The notes beneath the pieces were generated by a model, which was not told the DNA's origin, did not search any database, and worked only from the letters and a program-made list of their open reading frames with translations. Shown here piece by piece: positions 17,315 to 25,924 of a DNA stretch of 64,000 nt (positions are counted from its first letter, which is position 1; every line of letters begins with the position of its first letter). The position numbers were made by a program, and so were the translations under genes. The stretch lies in NCBI GenBank assembly GCA_900547455.1, contig URGV01000010.1, positions 1 through 64,000 on the forward strand. The letters run 5' to 3'. This stretch comes from an uncultured Oscillospiraceae bacterium. Lineage in GTDB: Bacteria > Bacillota > Clostridia > Oscillospirales > Ruminococcaceae.

Positions 17315-18364
17315 TTATTCATCAACTTCATTGCGAGGAACTGAATAACAATTTCCAGAGTCATCGGTAATTGTAAGACAATCCTCAGATGCTGAAAGTC
17401 GAATGTTGGATGGAATGGGAAGTCGTACTTCTTCCATTTTGCTTATAGGCGGTTTAATGTACTTAATGATGTATTTCCCCATCTCCCTGCCTGCACGAGT
17501 TGTAAGCATATTCCACGCGTCTTCACCTATTGCATATCGACCGCCTTCTTCAACATATTTTGCCTTGAGTCGGTCTAAAAGCGGAGATGGCGTTGGATCG
17601 AATACTATCAGAATAGGAGTCAGTCCAGCTCGGCGAGCTTCATAGGGAAAGCTCATTTCTTCGCTAAATCGTCCTTGCCCACTGGCTGCGATTGTTACAC
17701 GCAATTTCAATTCATAAGCTTCCCTTGATTCTTCAATATAGCAATCAATTTGGCGCCCTTCATTTGTTGGATTGCCGCTGTCATCAATGCGCTTAACGGG
17801 TGAATATCTGTGTGACATTGGCTCACCACCAAGACAACTTGCAAGGATTGGCTCAAATAAGTATCCTGTTTCCTGCGCACTACGGTTATCGATGTCATAT
17901 ATGAGCTTTCGCCAACTCATCCATGAGAACAAAAGCGCATCTTCACAATTCCCATATTCCAGTAAACATCTCGGTCCAATTTGCTCTGTCAACGGGAACG
18001 GCTGAGTTTTCAGGATGTTGTAAAACTTAAATCGTCTACGCCAAAGTTCGGACAGATTTTTCAGATACAGGTATATAACATTTTCTGTATTGGTAGCACC
18101 AGAAAGTTGCAGATAGTTTATAGCGTCATCTACTGTCACATTAGGCAGCTCTGTAACTTTTTCTGGGGTAATTGTATAAAAGCTTTCTTTGGCAAGCTGA
18201 CAAAACGGCTCCAAAAACCAATCTGGTTCATTCTCGAAAATATCCAGATAAGCAATATGGATAAGCAAAACAACATCTTTTGGCTCTATTTCAACCATAG
18301 CAGTACCAGAGCCATGCTGTGAAAATGTTTTGTAGAAAACTCGTTGTTGACGGGTTGCTGGCAT
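17315..18364 (-). CDS. Type II restriction endonuclease, PD-(D/E)xK type, possibly ApaLI-like
   Basis: A 349-residue protein encoded three bases after the C5 cytosine methylase, the position of a cognate restriction enzyme. A PD-(D/E)xK-like core can be read as EGRQIDCYIEES followed by YELKLRVT (D, then E-x-K), near residues 208-228. The surrounding blocks (EDALLFSWMSWRKLIYD, FEPILASCLGGE) remind me of the ApaLI family, which cuts GTGCAC, but that identification is from memory and needs a profile search. AT-rich like its neighbours. It probably provides restriction against invading DNA. Confidence 0.72.
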   Translation of the reverse strand: MPATRQQRVFYKTFSQHGSGTAMVEIEPKDVVLLIHIAYLDIFENEPDWFLEPFCQLAKESFYTITPEKVTELPNVTVDDAINYLQLSGATNTENVIYLYLKNLSELWRRRFKFYNILKTQPFPLTEQIGPRCLLEYGNCEDALLFSWMSWRKLIYDIDNRSAQETGYLFEPILASCLGGEPMSHRYSPVKRIDDSGNPTNEGRQIDCYIEESREAYELKLRVTIAASGQGRFSEEMSFPYEARRAGLTPILIVFDPTPSPLLDRLKAKYVEEGGRYAIGEDAWNMLTTRAGREMGKYIIKYIKPPISKMEEVRLPIPSNIRLSASEDCLTITDDSGNCYSVPRNEVDE

Positions 18365-18367
18365 ATT

Positions 18368-19579
18368 TTATACCTCCATTCGCAGTTGCTCATATTCATG
18401 GATTTGTAATGAGCTTAGCATATCACAAGTTTTTTGTAAGGCGGGACTCTTGGCAGTCGCCTTAGTTACATCGAATTTTGCTAATGACGGGCGCTCTTCG
18501 TTAGATGGATTTTTATCACACATAATGATTTGCTTTGCCATTTGTTCAGCAAATACAGGCGGGATGGCGTTTCCGATTTGAAGTATTTTCTGTGCGTCTG
18601 TTCCGCAAAACAAGAAAGAATCCGGGAAAGTCTGCACTCTGGCACATTCTCGAATTGTAAGAGTCCTGTTTTGCGTTGGATGAACAAATTCTGATGGTGC
18701 AGCACTTGTTATTGTCAAGCAGGGCTCATTGTATGACAAGCGTTTCAGACCAGAAGGCGCACCACCTCTTTTTTCGGAAGGTGTTCCATCACACACTCTT
18801 CTCGATGCTCTACGCTTGAATGAATCATGCTGCAAATGTTCCGGTAAATCTTTCATTGTCTGTCCAATTTTCAATGTTGAAATTCGCTCTAACTGTATTC
18901 CGCTCTCAACTTTTCGCACATGATCAATCTCAGGAATGTCGCACGATTCCAAATCACCTATTGCCTCCCGCAAGGTAAATGACGAGTCTTTATATATCGA
19001 CCCAGATGCTTGTTCAACTGGATCTGGAAACTCAAATTTTTTACCTTCCCGATTTCCAACAATAATGACTCTCTTTCTTCTTTGCGGCACAGCGTATTCT
19101 TGCATATATATTTTTTTCAAGCTAACTGTATATCCAAGACTAATCATCTTTTTTATACATTCGACAACATAAGTCCCCGAAGCAGTCGTTAATATTCCCT
19201 CCACATTTTCCATCATAAACCAACGGGGATAGAACACTTCCAGTGCTTGCGCATAGTTTTGTACCAATTTATTACGAGGGTCATCCCAAAAACGATTTCC
19301 TGCCGTTGTAAATCCTTGGCAGGGGGGACCTCCAATAATTAAATCCAATTCTCCGTGCTGTAATCCCAACTTATTTCTCAGTTGCAAAAAATCACACGAT
19401 TCTAAATCAACATTCTGGCAGATATTTGCACCAAAGTTCATATTGTAGGTGGCGATTGCAGCATCTGCATTATCAAAAGCGGCAATAATATCAATACCGG
19501 CATTTTTGAAACCTAATGAGCACCCACCGGCACCTGCAAACAGGCTAATCGCCCTCCATTGTTTTTTTTGTGTATTCAT
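18368..19579 (-). CDS. C5-cytosine DNA methyltransferase (type II modification enzyme)
   Basis: A 403-residue Dcm-family enzyme with all main motifs: I FAGAGG (residues 14-19), IV GGPPCQGF (83-90, catalytic Cys), VI ENV (about 124-126), VIII QRRKR, IX RECARVQTFPD and X QIGNAIPP. It methylates cytosine at C5 in the target of the adjacent nuclease. A 70-residue target recognition region lies between VIII and IX. The start at 19579 overlaps the HTH gene stop by four bases, so controller and methylase are coupled. AT-rich relative to the element. Confidence 0.95.
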   Translation of the reverse strand: MNTQKKQWRAISLFAGAGGCSLGFKNAGIDIIAAFDNADAAIATYNMNFGANICQNVDLESCDFLQLRNKLGLQHGELDLIIGGPPCQGFTTAGNRFWDDPRNKLVQNYAQALEVFYPRWFMMENVEGILTTASGTYVVECIKKMISLGYTVSLKKIYMQEYAVPQRRKRVIIVGNREGKKFEFPDPVEQASGSIYKDSSFTLREAIGDLESCDIPEIDHVRKVESGIQLERISTLKIGQTMKDLPEHLQHDSFKRRASRRVCDGTPSEKRGGAPSGLKRLSYNEPCLTITSAAPSEFVHPTQNRTLTIRECARVQTFPDSFLFCGTDAQKILQIGNAIPPVFAEQMAKQIIMCDKNPSNEERPSLAKFDVTKATAKSPALQKTCDMLSSLQIHEYEQLRMEV

Positions 19580-19800
19580 CGGCTTGTGTCTCCATTATCA
19601 TCTGAGCAAAACTCTAATATTTCATCAACAGTGCATCCCATAGCGGAACATATTTTTTCGATACTTTCCAAAGAAACATAAGCGTTTCTTTTAAGTCTTG
19701 TAACAATGTTGGCACTTAATCCTGCTTTTGTCATGAGTTGCGCATTGCTAATCCGTTTATCAATCATCTTGTGGAACAATTTATCATAACATACTGCCAT
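19576..19800 (-). CDS. XRE-type HTH regulator (controller protein of the R-M system)
   Basis: A 74-residue Cro/C1-type helix-turn-helix protein (SNAQLMTKAGLSANIVTRLK followed by the YVSLESIEKICSAMGC helix pair). Small HTH proteins encoded ahead of a methylase and nuclease usually time the expression of restriction after modification, and this one overlaps the methylase start by four bases. AGGAGG precedes the ATG at 19800, and a near-consensus promoter lies just upstream. Between promoter and start is the palindrome CATATATG, a possible operator. Confidence 0.85.
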   Translation of the reverse strand: MAVCYDKLFHKMIDKRISNAQLMTKAGLSANIVTRLKRNAYVSLESIEKICSAMGCTVDEILEFCSDDNGDTSR

Positions 19801-19833
19801 CTGATAACCTCCTTGACATATATGACGAGTAAT

Positions 19834-19862
19834 ATTATATCACGAAAATGTGAATAAATCAA
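19834..19862 (-). promoter_or_regulatory. Promoter of the restriction-modification cassette
   Basis: TTGATT (19862-19857), a 17-bp spacer and TATAAT (19839-19834) on the minus strand, 34 bases before the HTH start. A CATATATG palindrome lies between the -10 box and the ribosome site and could be the operator bound by the controller protein. Confidence 0.75.
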
Positions 19863-19877
19863 CGCAGAAGCCCGTAT

Positions 19878-20177
19878 TTAAGCTTGCCTTCCAATTTTGA
19901 TATTACCATTCTTTTTTGCCCACTCACTTGCTGCCCGTTTCCGTTCCTCGCTATATGGCGCGGTCAGACGGAAGCTCAGTCTGCCTTTTTCAATCTCAAA
20001 GATCAGCCCGCCTTGCCCGTCATTGTCAATCTGGCGGCAGCATTGCGGGTATTTCATCGCAAATGCTGTTAACCGCTTTTTCAAATCGGTGTTATGGGTC
20101 TGTACCTCAATCAAGCCGTTGTACTCGTCAAAATAGATGGCGGTAGTCTTTTCTTTCTTGGTAAGTCCTGTTCTCAT
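19878..20177 (-). CDS. Hypothetical mobile-element protein
   Basis: A 99-residue protein with mixed alpha/beta character: an N-terminal TAIYFDEYNGLIEVQTHNTDL block, a middle KYPQCCRQIDNDGQGGLIFEI block and a basic C-terminus. I do not recognise an assigned function, though similar small proteins occur beside excisionase-like HTH genes in Firmicute elements. Its start overlaps the stop of the upstream small gene by four bases, which supports it being real. Confidence 0.65.
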   Translation of the reverse strand: MRTGLTKKEKTTAIYFDEYNGLIEVQTHNTDLKKRLTAFAMKYPQCCRQIDNDGQGGLIFEIEKGRLSFRLTAPYSEERKRAASEWAKKNGNIKIGRQA

Positions 20178-20329
20178 AAAACCTCCTGTTTTTTACTAAT
20201 TTTTTTCGGCTCTTGAATTGGGATAGTGATGCGATTTTCCGATAGAAATGCTTCAAACAATGCTGAGTATGTTCTGGCTTTTGCTATCGGCTGATTTGTC
20301 ACTTTTTCGGCTCTTGACCGTGTTTTCAT
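20174..20329 (-). CDS. Small basic hypothetical protein
   Basis: A 51-residue basic peptide beginning MKTRSRAEKVTNQ. The ATG at 20329 is preferred because it overlaps the stop of the upstream HTH gene by four bases (ATGA); the longer frame from 20359 would overlap that gene by 34 bases. Its own stop overlaps the next gene by four bases. No function recognised. It belongs to a three-gene chain of overlapping small genes (20526 to 19878). Confidence 0.5.
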   Translation of the reverse strand: MKTRSRAEKVTNQPIAKARTYSALFEAFLSENRITIPIQEPKKISKKQEVL

Positions 20330-20526
20330 GCTTTTCGATTTGTGCGGCTTTTCAGCCATTCCACAAGCTCATTTTTCATTACCAATTTACGCCCGCCAAT
20401 TCGCAAAGTTGGAAAATCCGGGCTGTTCAAAAGGTTGTATGCGCCCGCTTTGGAAATTTGCAATGCCTGTGCAAGCTGCTTTGCATCCATCACATCGGGC
20501 ATGGTTTCAAACGGTTCTCTGCTCAT
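20326..20526 (-). CDS. Excisionase-like helix-turn-helix protein
   Basis: A 66-residue protein of the HTH_17/AlpA-like type: DAKQLAQALQISKAGAYNLL recognition helix region, then FPTLRIGGRKLVMKNELVEWL. Such proteins act as excisionases or transcriptional regulators in mobile elements. AAAGGAG precedes the ATG at 20526. It heads a short operon of overlapping genes and follows the sigma-like gene, consistent with a control module near the element end. Confidence 0.8.
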   Translation of the reverse strand: MSREPFETMPDVMDAKQLAQALQISKAGAYNLLNSPDFPTLRIGGRKLVMKNELVEWLKSRTNRKA

Positions 20527-20596
20527 AAAAATCTCCTTTCCTGCATGAGAAAGCAGCAGTCACCTTTTCGGTAACTGCTGCCGTTTCTGCATCTGT

Positions 20597-21529
20597 TTAC
20601 TTGTCCAAATACTTCTGATATTCCGCTGTCACGAAATCCTCATAAGCGTCTGCGATCTTGGCGATCCGCTTATGGACTGCGCTTGCGGTCTTGTAGCCAA
20701 CCTTGTCTGCGATCTCCTGCTCGGTGTAGCCCTCCATACGCAGCTTCAATATCTCCCGATCTTTCTCTGTGATAGTGCTTTCCGCAAAGGTAGCGATCTG
20801 CATTTCAGAAATAACGGAATTTTCAAAATCGCTACGGGGGTCTGCCACATCGAAAATGTCCCCGTCCTCACTCTCCATCATTTCATCCAGAGAGATCGGC
20901 TTGCCGGAACGGTTGTGATGCCACTTCCGCATGAAGTCAGTCTTGACGGTGCTGCTTGTGGCTTCGTAGTCCTCTACGGTGCGGTTTTCCCATATCGCAT
21001 CAATCACAGGCTGCCATTCCTGTTCCTGGACTACCATGTCGGTGACATTGCCAATCAGATTGCTGAACTGCTGATAGGTCAACCACGGCACTTCCACGCC
21101 TTGCGGGATGTTGTAAAGGTTTTGGAAATCAAGCCCGTTCTGCTCAAACTTCATTCGGATATAAGGGATAATGCTGTACGACAAACGCCACAAAGGGAAA
21201 TATCCTGCGTACTGCGTCCATGCACCGGGAATGTCACGATAATTGCCCTTGCGGTCTTTCACTTGGAAGAACTGCCATGCACTCCATGCGTAGCAGTCCC
21301 ACACAAACAGCTTGAACATATCGTCACATACGATGTGGTCATACTTGTCCGTCCGTAAAACTTCATAGGGGCAGCGGGGCAGATCATAGGCAGGTTTCCA
21401 CTTTTCTGCAAGCTCTCTCGGTAAGCTGTAAAACAAGGTCAGCCATGATTTGTCGCTGTCCTGCGGTATTTCGATAATCTCACCGGGCAGCACTACAATG
21501 AAACCATTCGGGCTTTTCCGCTTCTCCAT
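20597..21529 (-). CDS. Sigma-70-like/HTH regulatory protein of mobile element
   Basis: A 310-residue protein. The last 70 residues resemble sigma region 4: EKDREILKLRMEGYTEQEIADKVGY, then a second helix region AVHKRIAKIADAYEDF. The middle is helical and rich in aromatic residues. Homologous proteins sit at the control end of many Firmicute conjugative elements, annotated as sigma factor-like. The ATG at 21529 is chosen: GGAGG lies seven bases upstream, whereas the longer TTG start would contain that ribosome site. It is the last element gene before the chromosome and may drive element genes. Confidence 0.75.
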   Translation of the reverse strand: MEKRKSPNGFIVVLPGEIIEIPQDSDKSWLTLFYSLPRELAEKWKPAYDLPRCPYEVLRTDKYDHIVCDDMFKLFVWDCYAWSAWQFFQVKDRKGNYRDIPGAWTQYAGYFPLWRLSYSIIPYIRMKFEQNGLDFQNLYNIPQGVEVPWLTYQQFSNLIGNVTDMVVQEQEWQPVIDAIWENRTVEDYEATSSTVKTDFMRKWHHNRSGKPISLDEMMESEDGDIFDVADPRSDFENSVISEMQIATFAESTITEKDREILKLRMEGYTEQEIADKVGYKTASAVHKRIAKIADAYEDFVTAEYQKYLDK

Positions 21530-21848
21530 AAGCGTCACCTCCAATCGTTTTGAAATAGCCCTCTACTGTATATGGCATGAGAAAGACTGAATTGTTCCAA
21601 TGTTTCCAAATTTTTTGAAAAAATCCCAGAATGGATGGGATAGGATGATTATAGCTTCATTATACTTGAAACCTGCGAATAAATCTATTGCTTCCACGCA
21701 CAGGCAAAAAAATAACGGGCACTCGGCTTTTCACCGAATACCCGTTATCTCGTTTACCAACCCCGTCTGACAGATGCCATAATCAAAATTTCTGGAATTA
21801 CTTTCTTATGAGCACCCGCCAATATATGCGGGCGCTTTTCGGTTGCAG
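21530..21848. other. Gene-free stretch containing the element/chromosome boundary
   Basis: No coding frame is supported here. The left half is AT-rich and carries two TATAAT boxes in minus orientation (about 21647-21667), plausible -10 elements for the sigma-like gene although no good -35 is seen. A terminator follows at 21712-21748, and a smaller hairpin, GCACCCGC/GCGGGCGC, lies near 21812-21838. The element end is inferred to fall between the sigma-like gene and the ftsZ terminator. No flanking repeat can be identified because the other end is outside the window. Confidence 0.5.
21712..21748 (-). terminator. Intrinsic terminator downstream of ftsZ
   Basis: ATAACGGG (21712-21719) pairs with CCCGTTAT (21741-21748), with an inner TCGG/CCGA stem. 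On the minus strand it is followed by a run of seven T. It lies about 100 bases after ftsZ and probably ends the division-cluster transcript, shielding it from the mobile element. Confidence 0.7.
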
Positions 21849-22967
21849 TTATCTTCTCTGACCAAAAATGGACATGATATCGAACGGCATATCGTCGTCG
21901 TCCTCGTCCTCCTGGTCATTGTGGCTGTCCTTCTGATCCTGCTTTGGTGCATCGGAGGAGGAAGCCGCCTTGAAACGGTAGTCCGGGATGTCGAAGTTTT
22001 TATCCAGCTCGAATCCGGTCGCGATGACGGTGACAACCATCTCGTCATCCAGCGTATCGTCGAAGGTAACGCCGAAGATGAGGTTGACGTCAGGATGCGC
22101 GCAGGCACGGATCATATCGGCTGCCAGGTTGACCTCGTCCAGCTCGATATCCGAAGGAGCGGTGATGTTGAGGATAACCCTCTCCGCACCGTCGATAGAG
22201 GATTCCAGCAGCGGAGAAGAGATGGCCGCTTTGGCCGCAATCTCCGCCTTGTCCTTACCGCTGGCGCGTCCCATACCCATGTGGGCGGAACCGGCGCCGC
22301 GCATGATCTGGCAGACGTCCTCGAAGTCCAGGTTGATAAGACCCGGGGTGTAGATCAGGTCGGAGATGCTCTGTACCGCGTGCTTGAGGACGTTGTCCGC
22401 CTCCACAAAGGCGTTGAGCAGGGTGATCTTGGTCTCCGAGACCAGACGCAGACGCTCGTTCTGGATGACAACCAGCGCGTCCACAATCTCTTTGAGGGTG
22501 GCGATGCCGCGCTCTGCCTGCTCCATTCTCTTTTTGCCCTCAAACTCAAAAGGCTTTGTAACGACGCCGACGGTCAGGATGTTCATTTCCTTGGCCACCT
22601 GCGCGACGACTGGGGCAGCTCCGGTGCCGGTGCCGCCGCCCATGCCGGCGGTGATGAAGATCATCTGGCAGCCCTTGATTGCTGCAGCAATCTCGTCGCG
22701 GCTCTCCTCAGCGGCTTTCTGGCCTCTTTCCGGAACACCTCCCGCACCGCGTCCTCTGGTCAGCCGGTCGCCAATGACAATCTTCTGGCTGGCCTTGGAG
22801 TTTTTCAGCGCCTGTGCATCGGTATTGATGGAGATAAATTCCACGCCCTGCATGCCGCCTTCAATCATTCTGTTGACGGCGTTGCCGCCACCGCCGCCAA
22901 CACCTATGACCTTTATGGTCACTTCTACGCCATCATAATCGTTGTCGAGTTCAAAATTCGCCATCAT
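21849..22967 (-). CDS. ftsZ: Cell division protein FtsZ
   Basis: A 372-residue tubulin-like GTPase that forms the Z-ring at midcell. The tubulin signature GGGTGTG is at residues 110-116, preceded by the N-terminal [13 protein letters not shown] nucleotide site. The conserved C-terminal peptide [14 protein letters not shown], which binds FtsA/SepF/ZapA-type partners, follows an acidic glutamine-rich linker. The start at 22967 has AGGAGG nine bases upstream; an in-frame upstream ATG lacks a ribosome site. Last gene of the dcw cluster, with its own likely promoter in the 233-bp gap after divIB. Confidence 0.97.
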   Translation of the reverse strand: MMANFELDNDYDGVEVTIKVIGVGGGGGNAVNRMIEGGMQGVEFISINTDAQALKNSKASQKIVIGDRLTRGRGAGGVPERGQKAAEESRDEIAAAIKGCQMIFITAGMGGGTGTGAAPVVAQVAKEMNILTVGVVTKPFEFEGKKRMEQAERGIATLKEIVDALVVIQNERLRLVSETKITLLNAFVEADNVLKHAVQSISDLIYTPGLINLDFEDVCQIMRGAGSAHMGMGRASGKDKAEIAAKAAISSPLLESSIDGAERVILNITAPSDIELDEVNLAADMIRACAHPDVNLIFGVTFDDTLDDEMVVTVIATGFELDKNFDIPDYRFKAASSSDAPKQDQKDSHNDQEDEDDDDMPFDIMSIFGQRR

Positions 22968-23085
22968 CTTTTCGTTCCTCCTATGTTTTATCTCCAGCAT
23001 ACAAGATGCAAGCTATCTTTAAAATTTGACTTTATCCAAAGCGTCGCATGATCTAAGATAAGAAAAATAAAAACTCTCCATATAT

Positions 23086-23114
23086 AAATTATCAGATTTC
23101 TGTAAATTTTTCAA
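23086..23114 (-). promoter_or_regulatory. Candidate ftsZ promoter
   Basis: TTGAAA (23114-23109), a 17-bp spacer and TAATTT (23091-23086) on the minus strand, in the AT-rich gap between divIB and ftsZ. The -35 is close to consensus and the -10 is weaker. It would give ftsZ a supply independent of the cluster promoter at mraZ. Confidence 0.45.
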
Positions 23115-23200
23115 TACATTCTGCGAGAAAAAAAGGCAAATTCTAAAAATAACAAACGCTGTCGCCTCTTTGGCTGTACGCTTTGACCAAATTCCTTTGC

Positions 23201-24532
23201 TCACTCATTGACAATCGGGGCTCGGCTCGGCGCATTGTACGCGCCGGATGACGAAGACTGTCCGGTCTGATCACCGTCGTCAGCCGCCTGTTCCTCCCCT
23301 TCGGCCTGCTGCTGCGTCTGCGCCTGTGGCTCAGCAACAGCCTGTCCACCCAGCGCTGCTGGGCTCTCATTCATTCCAGCCCCATCCTGGGAGGGTGCTG
23401 CCTGCTGTATGCCAACGGCAGTTTCAGGTTGAACAGTCTCCTCGCCTGCTCCCTGCGTTTGCTGAGTCTGGGATGGCTCCTGCTGCGCCTGCTCGGGCGT
23501 TTCTGCCGCGCCTGCCGTTTCCGGGGAAGTCTCATCAGTCTGCCCCTGGTCCTGGCCAGTCTGGCCGGCTGTGGGGTCCTGCTGCGCCTGCTCCTCTCCT
23601 TCTGTCTGCTCAGTGGCTGGAGCCTGCAGCGGCTCGGACTGCTGTCCACCGGCGGTGTTGTCGCTCGGCTGCGGCAGGTTGGCGCCGAAGTCCAGATAGG
23701 CATCCTCATTTTTGATCTTATCCACACTGATCGACATGGTGTGCAGCGCGGGCGGGTTGCTGAAATCGAGCGTTCCCTCCTCCGGGACATTCTCGAATTC
23801 CTCGTCGCCGCTCTCCTTTGCATCCAGAACCTTGCGGATAAAGCCTACTTTATAGGCCATATCGTTTTCCGAGCCCAACATCAACAGCAGCCTGTCCTCG
23901 ATCATCACCTCAATGTTCAGCGTATCGCTGACATCGTAGTAGGTGATGTCGGTGAAACCGTTTGCATTGAGCTCTTCATAAACGATCTTCAAAGCCTGCA
24001 GCTCCTCCATCAGCGCCTCGCTGCCTACCTCCTCTCGCAGATAGCTGCCTGTGCTGTAGACAAGCCCCGTCGGCAGCCCAACGATGCGCGGCGTCGACTC
24101 CGGCAGTGCCAGCACGCCGGTTTCCAGCACCTTGCCGGTGGTGGAGAGAAGGGTGAAGCCTTCAAGGGTGTAAACCGCTCCCAGGACCTCCTCCTCCTCA
24201 ATCTCCACCTTCAGGGTTGTTGGAAACTGCCGGGATATCTTGACCGAACGGATGTACGGCAATTTGCCGCGCAGCGTTTTTTCCGCGTTCGAGATATTGA
24301 TACGAAAGAGGCTTTCCCCTTCCTCGGCACCGATTTCATCGATGATCTGCTGCTCGCTGTAAACACTGCAGCCGGTCACCTGGATCTTATCCAGTTTAAA
24401 AAAGACGGTGTAGCACATCACAAAGACGATGGCTAGGCAGAATGCCGCAAGCAAAATGTAGTGGAACAGATACTTGCGCAGTTTGCGCAGCTTTTTGCCC
24501 TTTGGCGAGCTGCGGGATTTTACTTCCGGCAT
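23201..24532 (-). CDS. divIB: Cell division protein DivIB/FtsQ with long glutamine-rich tail
   Basis: A 443-residue bitopic division protein. A basic cytoplasmic N-terminus (residues 1-22) and one membrane segment (about 24-45) are followed by a POTRA domain (KIQVTGCSVYSEQQIIDEIG and on) and the FtsQ/DivIB beta domain, which stabilise the FtsL-DivIC complex. The family usually ends at about 260-280 residues. Here about 165 extra residues of Q/T/E/P/A-rich low complexity follow outside the cell. AAGGAGG precedes the ATG at 24532. It lies between murA and ftsZ, as in Bacillus-type clusters. Confidence 0.9.
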   Translation of the reverse strand: MPEVKSRSSPKGKKLRKLRKYLFHYILLAAFCLAIVFVMCYTVFFKLDKIQVTGCSVYSEQQIIDEIGAEEGESLFRINISNAEKTLRGKLPYIRSVKISRQFPTTLKVEIEEEEVLGAVYTLEGFTLLSTTGKVLETGVLALPESTPRIVGLPTGLVYSTGSYLREEVGSEALMEELQALKIVYEELNANGFTDITYYDVSDTLNIEVMIEDRLLLMLGSENDMAYKVGFIRKVLDAKESGDEEFENVPEEGTLDFSNPPALHTMSISVDKIKNEDAYLDFGANLPQPSDNTAGGQQSEPLQAPATEQTEGEEQAQQDPTAGQTGQDQGQTDETSPETAGAAETPEQAQQEPSQTQQTQGAGEETVQPETAVGIQQAAPSQDGAGMNESPAALGGQAVAEPQAQTQQQAEGEEQAADDGDQTGQSSSSGAYNAPSRAPIVNE

Positions 24533-24643
24533 TCCAAAACCTCCTTCCCATCCTTTTCCAATTCCTTTTATTGCCAGCGCGGACTCAAGCTCTTGGGAAG
24601 TTTTCCTTTGCTGGACGGCTTTGTCCGCGCATGATATTCCGTT

Positions 24644-25924
24644 TTATTTGTTTTCGATGCGGGTGATCCGCGCGCCTAAGGTATTGAGCGTTCCGTCCAA
24701 ATCCTCATAGCCGCGCAGCACATGGCGAATTTCTTCGATCACCGTTTTGCCCTGCGCGCCCAGCGCAGCCGCCACCAGTGCGGCCCCGCCGCGCAGGTCG
24801 GTGCAGCGCACCCGGGCGCGGTGCAGCTTGGGAACGCCCCGCACTACCGCCACTCTGCCTTCTGCCTTGATGTCCGCGCCCATGCGGCACAGCTCCCAGG
24901 CATGTTTAAAGCGGTCCTGAAAGATATTCTCGATAAAAATGGTGGTGCCCTGCGCCGTGCAGGCCGCCGCCATCACCGGCGCCAGCGCGTCGGTCGGGAA
25001 ACCGGGGTACGGCATGGTCGAGATGCTGCTGACCGCCCGCAGGGGCTTGTCACAGCGCAGTAGGATGCTCTCCTTCTCGACCTGCAGCGAGCAGCCCATC
25101 TCCTCAAGCACCGGCAGCACCGCGCTCAAATGCTCCGGACAGACGCCGCGCAGCAGCACCTCGCCCTTTGCGATGGCGCAGCAGCACAGATAGGTGACCG
25201 CGACGATGCGGTCCGGGATAACCCGGTACCGGCAGCTGTTCAGATGTTTCACACCCTCGATGGCGACCGTGCCGTCGGGCAGGATGCGAATCCTGGCCCC
25301 GCAGGCGTTGAGGAAGCCCGCCAGGTCGATAATCTCCGGCTCCCTGGCCGCGTTGCGGATCACCGTCTCTCCCCTGGCCATGCAGGCTGCCAGCATGATG
25401 TTCTCGGTGGCGCCGACGCTTGGGAAGGGCAGGGTGATCTGCGCTCCATAAAGTCCATCCGGCACGCTGCACGCAAGGCTTCCGCCGTCCTCCTGAATCT
25501 GCACGCCCAGCTTTTTCAGCGAGGACAGGTGCAGGTCAATGGGGCGCGGGCCCAGCTCACAGCCGCCTGGATAGGTGATTTTTGCCTGTTTGCACCGGGA
25601 GATGATCGCCCCCAAAAAGACGATGGAGGAGCGCATCTCCCGCATCAGCGAGTCCGGGATGTCCCAGACAAAGGGACCTTCTGCCTTGACCGAAAGGACC
25701 CTGCGCCCGCTGCTGTCGCTCTCCCACCAGGTTTTGCAGCCCAGATGCCGCAGAATGTTCTGCGCGGCACGGATATCCGACAGGTCGGGGCAATTTTCAA
25801 TCTCACACTCATCGCACAGCAGGGATGCCGCCAGGATGGGCAGCGCCGCGTTTTTGGCGCCGTGCACCCGGACCTCTCCCTCCAGCTTGTGCATGCCGTC
25901 CACTATGTACCGATCTGTATCCAT
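24644..25924 (-). CDS. murA: UDP-N-acetylglucosamine 1-carboxyvinyltransferase MurA
   Basis: Cytosolic enzyme that transfers enolpyruvate from PEP to UDP-GlcNAc, the first committed step of peptidoglycan synthesis. The two-domain EPSP-synthase fold is shown by GEVRVHGAKNAALPILAAS at the N-terminus and the catalytic loop YPGGCELGPRPIDLH, where Cys122 is the fosfomycin-target residue. The start MDTDRYIVDG at 25924 aligns with family N-termini; the longer frame to 25975 lacks support. 426 residues is the normal length. It sits between murG and divIB. Confidence 0.95.
   Translation of the reverse strand: MDTDRYIVDGMHKLEGEVRVHGAKNAALPILAASLLCDECEIENCPDLSDIRAAQNILRHLGCKTWWESDSSGRRVLSVKAEGPFVWDIPDSLMREMRSSIVFLGAIISRCKQAKITYPGGCELGPRPIDLHLSSLKKLGVQIQEDGGSLACSVPDGLYGAQITLPFPSVGATENIMLAACMARGETVIRNAAREPEIIDLAGFLNACGARIRILPDGTVAIEGVKHLNSCRYRVIPDRIVAVTYLCCCAIAKGEVLLRGVCPEHLSAVLPVLEEMGCSLQVEKESILLRCDKPLRAVSSISTMPYPGFPTDALAPVMAAACTAQGTTIFIENIFQDRFKHAWELCRMGADIKAEGRVAVVRGVPKLHRARVRCTDLRGGAALVAAALGAQGKTVIEEIRHVLRGYEDLDGTLNTLGARITRIENK

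Noticed and set aside
21843-23051. A 402-codon plus-strand frame
   Set aside because: Antisense to ftsZ, whose tubulin signature and C-terminal peptide are unmistakable.
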